Source of the DNA: SZUA-36 sp963801195 | GTDB lineage: Bacteria; Pseudomonadota; Gammaproteobacteria; Xanthomonadales; SZUA-36 | DNA: 64,000 bases | Direction: 5' to 3' | Assembly: GCA_963801195.1 (NCBI GenBank) | Contig: CAWDDX010000005.1 | Coordinates: forward strand, 496,001-560,000 | Shown: positions 51,457 to 60,470 of the stretch, in pieces | How the letters are laid out: each line of letters opens with the position of its first letter | Position numbering within the stretch: the stretch's first letter is position 1 | The notes under the pieces: generated by a model | Database searches by the model: none | Told to the model about the DNA's origin: nothing | The model's input: only the letters and a program-made list of their open reading frames with translations | Translations under genes and position numbers: made by a program

Positions 51457-53418
51457 ATGTACGAACAGGTATCACATTCACTTCTAAACCGGATTCTTGA
51501 CCAGCTCAAGCCGGAAATTCGCAAGCGCGACGGCCTGCGTCATTTTTACACGCGCCTGGGTGCGAATTTCTATGCCATCTATTCGTTGTTCCAGCGTGCT
51601 TTATGGAAAGCGTGACGATTTCGAGCAGCAATTGGTGCAACTGGCCGAAGTGCTTGCCTTGAACTACATTAAACGCGACAAGACCCTGAAATTGCGCGAT
51701 ATAAAGCGGGAGCACGACCACAACTGGTTCCTCAGCCAGGAGTGGGTGGGCATGGCTCTGTACGCCAACGCTTTGCCGACGATCTGCAGGGGCTTGGGAA
51801 AGCGCTTGGGCTACCTGCAGGAGCTGGGTGTCAACATGCTTCACGTGATGCCGATACTGAAATGTCCGCCGGGTGCCAGTGACGGTGGTTATGCGGTCAG
51901 TGACTACCGCAGTGTGGACGAGCGGGTTGGAGACCTGGAGGACCTCAACGCGCTGGTGCAGAAATTGCGAAAACGCGACATGCTGTTGACCCTGGACGTG
52001 GTGGTGAACCATGTGTCGGATCAGCACGAATGGGCGCAGCAAGGCGCGCGAGGGCGACGCGTAAGTACCAGGATTATTTCTACACCTTTCCCGACCGGGA
52101 AGTACCGGACATGTTCGAAGAGACCATGCCGGAGGTTTTTCCCGAAAATGCACCCGGTAATTTCACCTGGGACGAATCCATGGAGCGCTGGGTGATGACG
52201 GTATTCAACAACTACCAGTGGGACCTCAATTACGGCAACCCTGCGGTTTTTATCGAGATGCTGGATATCCTGTTGTTCTGGGCCAACCAGGGCGCCGATA
52301 TTCTGCGCCTCGACGCCGTTGCCTTCCTGTGGAAAAAGATTGGCACCACCTGTCAGAACGAGCGTGAGGCACACCTGATCCTGCAATTGCTGAAGGATTG
52401 CTGCCAGGTCACCGCGCCGGGCGTACTGTTTATTGCCGAGGCCATCGTTGCACCGGTCGAAATTACCAAGTACTTCGGCGAGGATGCCGTCATCGCCAAG
52501 GAATGCGAAATCGCCTATAACGCGACATTCATGGCATTGCTGTGGGACGCCGTAGCGACCCGGAATACGAAATTGCTGGAACAGGGAATCCGCAGCCTGC
52601 CGGACAAGCTCGATCGAGCCACCTGGCTTAACTATGTTCGCTGTCATGACGACATCGGCCTGGGCTTCGACGATGCCGATGTTATCCGCGCGGGCTATGA
52701 CCCGCGCTCGCACCGCAAGTTTCTGCGTGATTACTTTACCGGCGAGTATGAAGGATCGCTGTCACGGGGCAAGCCGTTCGGGCACAACGAGAAGAACGGC
52801 GATGCCCGTATTGCGGGTTCGCTGGCATCGCTGGTCGGCCTGGAGGCCGCATTGGAGCAGCACGATGAAGCTGGTATCCAGAGCAGCATCGAACTGATTT
52901 TGCTCCTGCATGGCATGATCATGTCGTTTGGCGGCATACCCTTGCTGTACTACGGTGATGAAATCGGCATGCTCAATGATTTTTCCTACATGGAAGATGA
53001 AAACAAGTTACACGATACACGATGGATCCACCGGCCGGTTATCGACTGGAAGAAAGCCGACAAACGCCACCAGCACGGATCGCCGGAACAGCAACTGTTC
53101 GATGGGCTTTCCCGTATGATCGCGGTGCGCAAAAGCACCCAGGCTTTTGCCGATTTCAATAACCGTGAACTCATTCAAACCGGCAATCCCCATCTATTCG
53201 TATTCAGAAGAAGCAATCCGTTTGAATTGAACGACAATGTACTGGTGGTCGCGAATTTTGACGAGTCGCCACAATCATTGACATTGAGCGACCTGGGTAA
53301 CCGGGCCAATTTCGAGTACGGGCGACTGCGCGATCTCTACACCGGCGAAGTGCCCAGCATGTTCAATGACCAGTTGGTCATTCCACCGTACCGCTTCTAC
53401 TGGCTGACCGCACAGTAA
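51457..53418 (+). pseudogene. amylosucrase (GH13) interrupted by three single-base frameshifts
   Basis: Joining frames gives about 650 residues beginning MYEQVSHSLLNRILDQLKPE. Shift 1 near 51597: removing one G after CAGCGT restores LFQRLYGKRDDFEQQL. Shifts 2 and 3 at about 52042 and 52062: removing one G and one T gives HEWAQQAREGDAKYQDYFYT. All GH13 residues stay intact: DILRLDAVAFLWKK (nucleophile Asp), LFIAEAIV (acid/base Glu), YVRCHDDIG (transition-state Asp). It would split sucrose to fructose plus an alpha-glucan, or run as a sucrose hydrolase. No premature stops beyond those caused by the shifts, so sequencing error is a real option. Confidence 0.85.
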
Positions 53419-53443
53419 TGATCCGGCCGGGTCACCAAGTAAA

Positions 53444-53468
53444 ACAGGCCGGTTAAAAACCGGCCTGT
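53444..53468. terminator. bidirectional terminator between amylosucrase and superoxide dismutase
   Basis: Eleven-pair perfect stem ACAGGCCGGTT/AACCGGCCTGT with a three-base loop, between convergent genes. On the minus strand it is followed by TTTTAC-type sequence; on the plus strand by AAAAC, so it suits leftward transcription better. Confidence 0.75.
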
Positions 53469-53532
53469 AAAACTAACATTGATTTTTTACAACGGCGCGA
53501 ATGACTTCACGCAATTATCCGCGCGGGACTGG

Positions 53533-54123
53533 TTACACGGCCATCGCTTCGGCAAGATACGACCAATTCACCACATCCCAAAACGCATCGACCCATTTCG
53601 CCTTTTCATTACGGTATTGCATGTAGAATGCGTGTTCCCACATATCCAGCACCAACAGCGGATTGGTACCAGCACCCGTATTATTCTGATGATCATAGAT
53701 CTGTTCGATGATCAACATGTTACTGATGGGTTCGCGGCTGAGACTGACCCAACCGGAACCCTGAATTCCAAGCGCTGCCGCCGAGAATTGCTTACGAAAG
53801 GCATCAACGCTCCCAAAATTCTCCTCCAGGTGAGTGGCGACACCTACCGGCGGAGTACCACCACCTTCGGGGCTCAGGCTGTGCCATAACAGGCTGTGCA
53901 ACTTGTGACCCGAATAGTTGAAAGCAAAGTCTTTCTCAAGTTGCGGCAAGTATGAAAATTGATTTGCTTTCCTGGCTTCCGCAAGGTCGGCCAGCGCTTT
54001 GTTGAGATTCTTAACGTATGCGGCGTGGTGTTTCTGGTGATGTATTTCCAGTGCTTCAGCGGTGTAATGCGGCTCTAGCGCCGCAGTGGGGTACTTCAGG
54101 TCTGGAAGTGTGAAGTTGTACAT
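53533..54123 (-). CDS. superoxide dismutase (Fe/Mn type)
   Basis: 196 residues from ATG 54123 behind a GGAGG site (the open frame continues upstream without signals). Metal ligands are visible: His in IHHQKHHAAYV, His in LHSLLWHSLSPEGGG, and Asp/His in VLDMWEHAFYMQY. Cytoplasmic removal of superoxide. FNYSGHKLHSLLW and QGSGWVSLS are typical of the family. Metal choice (Fe vs Mn) is not settled from sequence. Confidence 0.93.
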   Translation of the reverse strand: MYNFTLPDLKYPTAALEPHYTAEALEIHHQKHHAAYVKNLNKALADLAEARKANQFSYLPQLEKDFAFNYSGHKLHSLLWHSLSPEGGGTPPVGVATHLEENFGSVDAFRKQFSAAALGIQGSGWVSLSREPISNMLIIEQIYDHQNNTGAGTNPLLVLDMWEHAFYMQYRNEKAKWVDAFWDVVNWSYLAEAMAV

Positions 54124-54290
54124 TGTGGCCTCCTTTGTTTCATGGCATAACAATTGTTGTTCAAGCATCTACAAACATTTGGTTGTTGTCCCACTGTTTC
54201 AACCTTGGGTTGAAATCCAGTTGCAAATCAACTTGCCGGCCACAGGTCGGTTGCATGCACGCCCTGCAAACATTTATGAACGTGTCTGAA

Positions 54291-55436
54291 TTATGCAAAC
54301 GCTTCCTTCAGCGCGATTAAATCGGTTGTGACAATATCCCGGCGCCAGCCGAGATACCGTTCCGACAAGGGTTCACCCTCCGGCAGCAGGATCAGGCTTT
54401 CCAGTTCACGCCGGGATGCGAGAAGGGCAGGGTCCACGGATAATTCAGCAGCCCTTTGCTGCACCAGGTGACGCATATCGGACATCAGTTTGCGGTGTTC
54501 AGGTTTTAGCGTGTCAGGGCCAGTTGCGGTCCGTCCCTGAAGCAGTACCTGCTCAATGTTGGCGATCAGGGCAGGGCCGTGACGCTCGACCGTTTTGGGA
54601 TAGGCGATGTTGAGCCCGCTCAAAGCTTCCAGGTTTTTCGGCTTCTTGTTGGCGATTGTCAACAGGTCGTTATCCTTGATGACGAAACCACGCGCCAGGT
54701 TCTGCTTTTCCGCCTCCCTGTCCCGCCAACTGGCAAGTGATTTAAGGATCGCCAGCGAGGTGCCATCAAAACGGCCATTGCCGTACAGTCTTTTCCAGGA
54801 CTGTTCCGGGTCGGCAGGTGTCCTGGCCTTGTCGAGGAGTCGCGCACAGTCTTCATTGAGCCAGCTTTCCCTGTCCACGTCTTTAAGCCGCTCCAGCAAT
54901 AACCTTTGCATCATCGGCAACAGGCAGACGTCAAGTGCTGCATAACGGATCTGGGCCTGGCGCAAAGGCCTGTGGCACCAGTTTGACCGCGTTTCACCTT
55001 TATCTATGGCAATGTCGAGAAGCCATTCGACGGTTTTATGATAGCCCATCTGCAGGGAATGTCCGAGCATGGCGCAGGCGATCTGAGTGTCAAAAAGCGG
55101 GTCCGGCACGGCGCCTGTGGTATACAGGAGCACGTCCAGGTCTTCGGATGGCGCATGCAGGACCTTGATGATTTCCGGGTTCTCAAACAGGGCTGATAAT
55201 GGGTCGAGGGGGCCGCAGGCCAGGGGGTCGACCAGCCAAACCCGCTCGCCGTCCGATAATTGCACCAGTCCCAGGTCAGCGCGCCAGGTTCTTTCGCGGA
55301 CAAACTCGGTGTCAATGCCGATGACCGCACAGGTCATAAAGTCCTCGACCGCTTGTGCCAGTTGCGGCGCGGACTCGACCATGATGGGCTGCTCAGCGGC
55401 GCGTAACGCTATACTGATTTCGTTTTGATTATTCAT
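54291..55436 (-). CDS. rnd: ribonuclease D
   Basis: 381 residues, about the length of E. coli RNase D. DEDD exonuclease domain (about 20-200): VIGIDTEFVRERTWRADLGL holds the first Asp and Glu, VLHAPSEDLDVLLYTTG the second motif, and QIRYAALDVCLLPMMQRLL the last Tyr/Asp motif. One HRDC domain follows (about 215-290) and a second C-terminal helical region. It trims 3' ends of tRNA precursors. Confidence 0.93.
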   Translation of the reverse strand: MNNQNEISIALRAAEQPIMVESAPQLAQAVEDFMTCAVIGIDTEFVRERTWRADLGLVQLSDGERVWLVDPLACGPLDPLSALFENPEIIKVLHAPSEDLDVLLYTTGAVPDPLFDTQIACAMLGHSLQMGYHKTVEWLLDIAIDKGETRSNWCHRPLRQAQIRYAALDVCLLPMMQRLLLERLKDVDRESWLNEDCARLLDKARTPADPEQSWKRLYGNGRFDGTSLAILKSLASWRDREAEKQNLARGFVIKDNDLLTIANKKPKNLEALSGLNIAYPKTVERHGPALIANIEQVLLQGRTATGPDTLKPEHRKLMSDMRHLVQQRAAELSVDPALLASRRELESLILLPEGEPLSERYLGWRRDIVTTDLIALKEAFA

Positions 55437-55618
55437 TCAAGGGTGTGAAAACAGGGCTTATTCACCACTTTTTATTGATCGCCAATTCGGGTTTTTATCG
55501 TGATTTCGGATGCTTGTCGTTACCGGGTATCTGGGTTATGGTTGCAAGCAGCGTACGGGCTAGCCGATTCCGTTGCACAAACCATAACATGGTAGAGACT
55601 TCACGCAAGGGAAATTGC

Positions 55619-57436
55619 ATGTTTGCCATTAAAAACACCCTCAAAATTCCGACACGGCTGATCCTGCTCGGCGCTTTGTCGTGTGTTTCATATGCACAGG
55701 CCCAACAGTCACAGGAAAAACCGGAAATCCCCGCCTCCCCCCAGGTAGAGCGATTGGGTGAGGAGAGTATAGAAGAATGGGAGATGGACCTGCGTTTGCC
55801 CAAGGCGGCACCCGCCGCCACGGAGGATGCGGCTTACCCCGTATTGCCCGATGACGAACAAAACAGGAAACTGAAGCAATTATTGTCTTCACTCGCAGCC
55901 AATCCGGCTGACAAGGGAGTGCGCGCGCAATTGGACAAGCAGTTGTCAGATATCCTGGGCCAGGTCAACACCCTGTTGGACGAGGGCGCAACCGATAAGG
56001 CTGAACCGCTGGTTGCAGTGATCCAGTCAATCGACCCGGGTCTCGCCGGATTCAATGCGGTAAAAAAACGCCTGAATTCCCGGCAAGAAATCAATGAATT
56101 GCTCAGGGCGGGTGATACCGCGCTGGCCGCCGGCCGTGTTCTGGAACCGGCGGATGACAGTGCAGTATTTTTTTACAACCAGGCGTTGGAGAAAGACCCG
56201 CAAAGCATTCCGGCCCTCACGGGTCTGGAAAGCGTGCAGCGCCAGTTGATCGAGCATGCCCTTGAATACGCACGCGAACTTGATTTTGAAACTGCAGATA
56301 CATGGTTGATGAAGGCGTCCAAGGTACTGAATAATGAGCAACCGGTTGAAGACGCACGCCTGGAAGTCACCGAATTCAAACGGGAGCGGGCCGACGAATT
56401 GCAACAAAATGTCATCGACGCGATGAATGCTGGAAATTTTGAACTGGCTCATTTCGGCATCATTGACCTGATGGCGCTTGGAGGGCAGGAAAGCCTGGTT
56501 CAAGCCTTGATGGCGCGGCTTGAAGAAGCGCGATTTTACGGCGGCTTCGAACCGGGGCAAATCATCAGTGATGAGTTAAAGTCAGGCGGCAAAGCGCCGC
56601 CGGTGGTCATCATCGATGCCGGCAGTTTCATGATGGGTTCAAAGGGACGCTCCGATGACGTTAATGATCATGAAGAACCACAGCACCGGGTCATCATCAA
56701 ACGGGGTTTTGGGCTGGGTGTGACGGAGGTCACCGTGGCGCAATTCGGGCAGTTCGTTGTGCGAACCGGTTACAGGACGGCCGCCGAGATCAAAGGCAGC
56801 TCGAGCATTTATGATGAAGTGGCCGGTCGGCTCAGCAAACGCAAGGGCGCTGACTGGAAATACGATTACAGGGGCAAAGCGGCAGAACCGGATCTGCCGG
56901 TCCTGCATGTCAACGTGAATGATGCCGAGGCCTATTTGCAGTGGCTGACGCTGGAAACGGGGAAGACCTACAGGTTACCTTCCGAGGCCGAATACGAATA
57001 CGTCGCAAGGGCCGGTGGCAAGGGGACCTACTGGTGGGGGGAAGGATCGCCTGCGGAGGTGGTTGAGAATTTGACGGGGGAACGTGACCGGTCACCATCC
57101 AAGCGCGAATGGACGACCTACTTCAAAAAGTACGGCGATGGATACTGGGGACCCGCACCGGCGGGATCGATCACCAGTGATGTCCTGGTCCATCCGATGG
57201 GTGTTTATGATATCGCCGGCAATGTCAGCGAATGGATGGCGGATTGCTGGCACGACAATTATGTGAAGGCGCCGGCGGATGGCTCAGCGTGGTTCAACCG
57301 CGGCTGTGACCGCCGGGTGGTAAGGGGTGGTTATTGGGCCAGTGCTCCGGAACAAAGCCGTGCTGCGTTCAGGTTTCCCGTCAAGGCCGAGAGCTATGGT
57401 CCGGTCGTCGGGTTCCGCATTGCGCGGGACCTTTAA
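55619..57436 (+). CDS. exported protein with C-terminal formylglycine-generating enzyme (FGE/SUMF1-like) domain
   Basis: 605 residues from ATG 55619 behind AAGGGAA, with a signal peptide (LILLGALSCVSYAQAQ). Residues ~60-340 are helical, TPR-like, with many charged residues (VFFYNQALEKDPQSIPALTG). Residues ~350-605 are an FGE/SUMF1 fold: VIIDAGSFMMGSKGRSDDVN, GVTEVTVAQFGQFVVRTGYR, YRLPSEAEYEYVARAGG and RVVRGGYWASAPEQSRAAFR. The copper-ligand Cys pair of true FGEs is not evident, so it is more likely a structural or ligand-binding relative than an active sulfatase-maturing enzyme. Confidence 0.82.
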   Translation: MFAIKNTLKIPTRLILLGALSCVSYAQAQQSQEKPEIPASPQVERLGEESIEEWEMDLRLPKAAPAATEDAAYPVLPDDEQNRKLKQLLSSLAANPADKGVRAQLDKQLSDILGQVNTLLDEGATDKAEPLVAVIQSIDPGLAGFNAVKKRLNSRQEINELLRAGDTALAAGRVLEPADDSAVFFYNQALEKDPQSIPALTGLESVQRQLIEHALEYARELDFETADTWLMKASKVLNNEQPVEDARLEVTEFKRERADELQQNVIDAMNAGNFELAHFGIIDLMALGGQESLVQALMARLEEARFYGGFEPGQIISDELKSGGKAPPVVIIDAGSFMMGSKGRSDDVNDHEEPQHRVIIKRGFGLGVTEVTVAQFGQFVVRTGYRTAAEIKGSSSIYDEVAGRLSKRKGADWKYDYRGKAAEPDLPVLHVNVNDAEAYLQWLTLETGKTYRLPSEAEYEYVARAGGKGTYWWGEGSPAEVVENLTGERDRSPSKREWTTYFKKYGDGYWGPAPAGSITSDVLVHPMGVYDIAGNVSEWMADCWHDNYVKAPADGSAWFNRGCDRRVVRGGYWASAPEQSRAAFRFPVKAESYGPVVGFRIARDL

Positions 57437-57492
57437 ACGGAACTGGTAAACAGAGCTGGCGAGCTCGGCTTTGCAGCGATCTTTCCGGCTGT

Positions 57493-58353
57493 TTACTCTG
57501 GTCCCGGTAATTGCGTATTGAGGATCAATGCGAGGCGGTAGGCGGCCAGGGGTATCTGTGTTTGTATGAGTTTCCAGCTTTTTTCCGCGTAGACGGCGTC
57601 GATAACCGCTGGGGCCGGATATATGCGCCTTGCTGCCAACCTGTGTGATTCATTGGTCCAGCCATTGACCATTTCCGGGGACCAGTCGGAACCGGCCTGC
57701 GAGGGCGGAAATACGCCCAGCGCACCAACGACGTATTGCCAGCTTCCCGCCTTTTCAAGAATTAACGCCGAATCCCAAAAGTGGTGCAGGTTCATCTCCT
57801 CGTCATTAAATACAACCGTAACATCGTTACCGCCGCGGTCATCGCCAAATCCTGCGTGCAATGGTTGATGCAGGTCGCCAACGAGGTGGCAAAGCCATGC
57901 AAAAGATTGCCTGCGCTGTTCCGCAGACGCCTGCGTGTCGGCCAGTCCGGCTGCGAAATATTTGATGGCTTCGGTCGCGCATTGTCGTGGCGGGTGACCC
58001 GCAAGCAGCGTTTTTTCCGGATCTTCAGGACAATCCCTGGTTTCGGAGTAAGTCACCTCATCCCGCGGGATGTTGATGTAATGCAGCGGTTCACTCCACT
58101 CGCCTTCCCCGGTTTTACGATAGACGTCTGGCCAGTTGCAGGCCGCCGCCATGGCCTCTTTGGTCAGCGGATTGACGATGCTTTCAAGCGCGTGCAGGGA
58201 TTCCGGCTGGAGTTGTGCGACCGCCATGATGCCGATAGCCGTATGTCCTTCCTGACCCCAACTGCTGGCATTGCCGCTATATCCGGCAAGGGAGAAGCAG
58301 GTCAATGTTACGCAGCTTATGCGACCAAGGAAGATTTTTGGTGAATTCATCAT
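57493..58353 (-). CDS. exported S1/P1-type nuclease
   Basis: 286 residues from ATG 58353 (MMNSPKIFLGRISCVTLTCF); the next codon is also ATG. A signal peptide precedes SSWGQEGHTAIG, where the mature N-terminal Trp is a zinc ligand of the family. Further ligands are visible: ACNWPDVYRK, LHYINIPRDE, LCHLVGDLHQPLHAGFGDDR, GGNDVTV and LHHFWDSALI. A zinc-dependent endonuclease of single-stranded nucleic acid, probably for nutrient use or defence outside the cell. No ribosome site is visible and the start lies only 7 bases behind tRNA-Leu. Confidence 0.88.
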   Translation of the reverse strand: MMNSPKIFLGRISCVTLTCFSLAGYSGNASSWGQEGHTAIGIMAVAQLQPESLHALESIVNPLTKEAMAAACNWPDVYRKTGEGEWSEPLHYINIPRDEVTYSETRDCPEDPEKTLLAGHPPRQCATEAIKYFAAGLADTQASAEQRRQSFAWLCHLVGDLHQPLHAGFGDDRGGNDVTVVFNDEEMNLHHFWDSALILEKAGSWQYVVGALGVFPPSQAGSDWSPEMVNGWTNESHRLAARRIYPAPAVIDAVYAEKSWKLIQTQIPLAAYRLALILNTQLPGPE

Positions 58354-58360
58354 GTGTTTA

Positions 58361-58447
58361 TGGTGCCGGAGGCCGGACTCGAACCGGCACTTTGTTGCCA
58401 AAACTGGATTTTGAATCCAGCGCGTCTACCAATTTCGCCACTCCGGC
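58361..58447 (-). tRNA. tRNA-Leu (CAA)
   Basis: An 87-base class II tRNA on the minus strand. GCCGGAG/CTCCGGC acceptor stem, anticodon CAA, a long variable arm, and encoded CCA at 58361-58363. It decodes UUG. Confidence 0.95.
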
Positions 58448-58545
58448 AGGATTTGCAAGGCGCAAAGTATATATTTGCACGCCAAGCGATACCAGCATTT
58501 AAGTCGGAATTCTATGCTTTTTACAATTGGAATCGGGCACGGTTC

Positions 58546-59655
58546 TCATAGCTTGTCATCAAACCAGATCCGATCGAAGTAAGCCCTGGCGTGTGGGTTG
58601 AACAACGCGTCATCGACGAGGAATGCATCGTGTCCCATCAATGATTCGAGGTTTGTAAAGCTCGTGTCTATGCCGTTGGAACGCAACGCATCAGCAATCT
58701 CTTTCTGCTGATAGGCAGGGAACAGAATATCGGTTTCCACACCGATCACGCAGGCCGTTTTGAGACGGATTTCAGCGAGTGCGGTTTCCAGGTCCGGATA
58801 ACCGTCAGCAACGTCGAACCAGTCCATGGCCCGGGAAAGGTAGAGATAGCTGCAAGGATCGAACGAACGCACGAAGCGGCGGGCGGCGGCTTCGAGATAG
58901 GACTCGACTTCGAAGTTCATACCGAACAGTTCGGTCGGGAAATAATCCTGCTTGCGCCGTCCAAAGCGGGTTCGCCATTCCTCGGAAGAACGATAGGACA
59001 ACATGCCGAGTTTACGCGCCATGCGCATACCCTTGACCGGCCAGTTTCTCTCATCGTAATTGCCGTCATTCCAGGCCCGGTCCGAAACGATCAGTTCTCT
59101 TTGCAGCGAACGTATGGCGATACTGAAGGCCGCTGCATTCGAGGAACTCGATATGGTCAGAAAATGTCGCGCCCCCTGAGGGTTCTGTTGCAGGTAGGCC
59201 AATGAGCTCATGCCACCCATGGATGGTCCAACCATGGTGCACAATTGATCGATGCCAAGATGCGTGATGAGCATGTGGGCAGCCCTGCCGATGTCCTCGA
59301 CGCACAGGTCGGGGAAGTCCAGTCGATAGGGTTTGCCGGTTTCCGGGTTCACACTGGCAGGACCGGTCGATCCCTTGCAACTCCCCAATGAGTTCAGGGC
59401 GATCACGAAGAAGCGGTTGGTATCGATTGGTGCACTGGGTCCGATCATCATCTCCCACCAGCCCGGGGTCGGGTCTTCCTTGCTCGACGCGGCGTGCGCG
59501 TTGGGTGAAAGTCCGCTTTGTATCAATACCGCATTGCTACGATCCGCATTCAATTTTCCCCAGGTCTCGTAGGCGAGCGTGAAGGTCGGCAGTGTGCCGC
59601 CTTTCTTCATTTTCAGGGGCTCGGTGATATGCAAAAACTGGGTTGCTGATGACAT
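58546..59655 (-). CDS. MetX-family acyltransferase, probably serine/homoserine O-succinyltransferase
   Basis: 369 residues, alpha/beta-hydrolase fold. GPSMGGMSSLAYLQQNP is the nucleophile elbow; the C-terminal MGHDAFLVDDALFNP carries the catalytic His and an Asp lies in VETDILFPAYQQ. The N-terminal region QSGLSPNAHAASSKEDPTPG differs from the HALTGDSH-type motif of classic homoserine acetyltransferases and resembles the L-serine O-succinyltransferase subgroup that I recall from Gammaproteobacteria such as Xanthomonadales. It feeds cysteine or methionine synthesis. The exact acceptor and donor need an assay. Confidence 0.82.
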   Translation of the reverse strand: MSSATQFLHITEPLKMKKGGTLPTFTLAYETWGKLNADRSNAVLIQSGLSPNAHAASSKEDPTPGWWEMMIGPSAPIDTNRFFVIALNSLGSCKGSTGPASVNPETGKPYRLDFPDLCVEDIGRAAHMLITHLGIDQLCTMVGPSMGGMSSLAYLQQNPQGARHFLTISSSSNAAAFSIAIRSLQRELIVSDRAWNDGNYDERNWPVKGMRMARKLGMLSYRSSEEWRTRFGRRKQDYFPTELFGMNFEVESYLEAAARRFVRSFDPCSYLYLSRAMDWFDVADGYPDLETALAEIRLKTACVIGVETDILFPAYQQKEIADALRSNGIDTSFTNLESLMGHDAFLVDDALFNPHARAYFDRIWFDDKL

Positions 59656-59708
59656 AAGCTACGCTTCATTCCCAAAGTATTTACAATGATAGCCTGTGAT
59701 TCGCCTTA

Positions 59709-60458
59709 ATGCGCGTGGTAAGCACATTGAACCATCTGGAAACCGACAGGAACATCAGAGATTGCGGGCGTGTGAGCAGCGGCCAGGACAGCGTCCACCC
59801 ACATCTCGAGACATGTGTACGTAAACACCTGGCGGCACCCTGGTCTCAGCCGTTGCACCGCCCGAGCGTTGACGCGTATCGGGAGTTGGAAAACGGGGGT
59901 GTTTTTTCCGCAGGAAGGCCGCTTATCCTGGATTCGGGCTGCGGAACGGGGGAAAGCACCCGGCATCTGGCGGGCATGTTCCCCGGCCACCTTGTGATTG
60001 GCGTGGACCGTTCGCAAAAACGGCTCGGCAGAGGCGGGGCTACCACGGGTGTGTTCTGTTGTAAAAATTACGTCCTGTTAAGGGCTGAGTTGGCCACGTT
60101 CTGGCGTATGTTTCTTAACAGCGGGTATACACCCGAACGGCACTTTCTGTTCTACCCCAACCCCTGGCCGAAGACCAAACACCTGATGCGGCGCTGGCAT
60201 GGACACCCCGTCTTTCCGGTGCTCCTGGCCCTCGGTGGTGAGATTGAAATGCGTTGTAACTGGGATATCTACGCACAGGAATTTGCCTTCGCTGCCGGGG
60301 TGGCGACCCGGGCGATCATCGGCGTAAAGAAAATCGAACCGGAAAACGCTGTCTCACCGTTTGAAAGAAAGTATCTCGAACGGGGCCAACTGTTGTACTC
60401 GGTGCTGGTGCCCGCGCGCTGCACGCAGGACTACAGACATTCCGGGTCGCGCAGTTAA
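59709..60458 (+). CDS. TrmB-like tRNA (guanine-N7)-methyltransferase family protein
   Basis: 249 residues. LILDSGCGTGESTRHLAGMF is the SAM-binding motif I, GVDRSQKRL motif II, and HFLFYPNPWPKTKHLMRRWH matches the D/PNPWPKxRH element of TrmB proteins. The first ~70 residues are unlike classical TrmB, and the usual C-terminal substrate residues are only partly recognisable, so this may be a divergent second TrmB with another substrate. It is divergent from metX, 53 bases apart. Confidence 0.75.
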   Translation: MRVVSTLNHLETDRNIRDCGRVSSGQDSVHPHLETCVRKHLAAPWSQPLHRPSVDAYRELENGGVFSAGRPLILDSGCGTGESTRHLAGMFPGHLVIGVDRSQKRLGRGGATTGVFCCKNYVLLRAELATFWRMFLNSGYTPERHFLFYPNPWPKTKHLMRRWHGHPVFPVLLALGGEIEMRCNWDIYAQEFAFAAGVATRAIIGVKKIEPENAVSPFERKYLERGQLLYSVLVPARCTQDYRHSGSRS

Positions 60459-60470
60459 GCCCAAACGTTG

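Noticed and set aside
58305..58551. Open frames reading GAGGRTRTGT or PEAGLEPAL
   Set aside because: They are translations across tRNA-Leu(CAA), a common false gene call.
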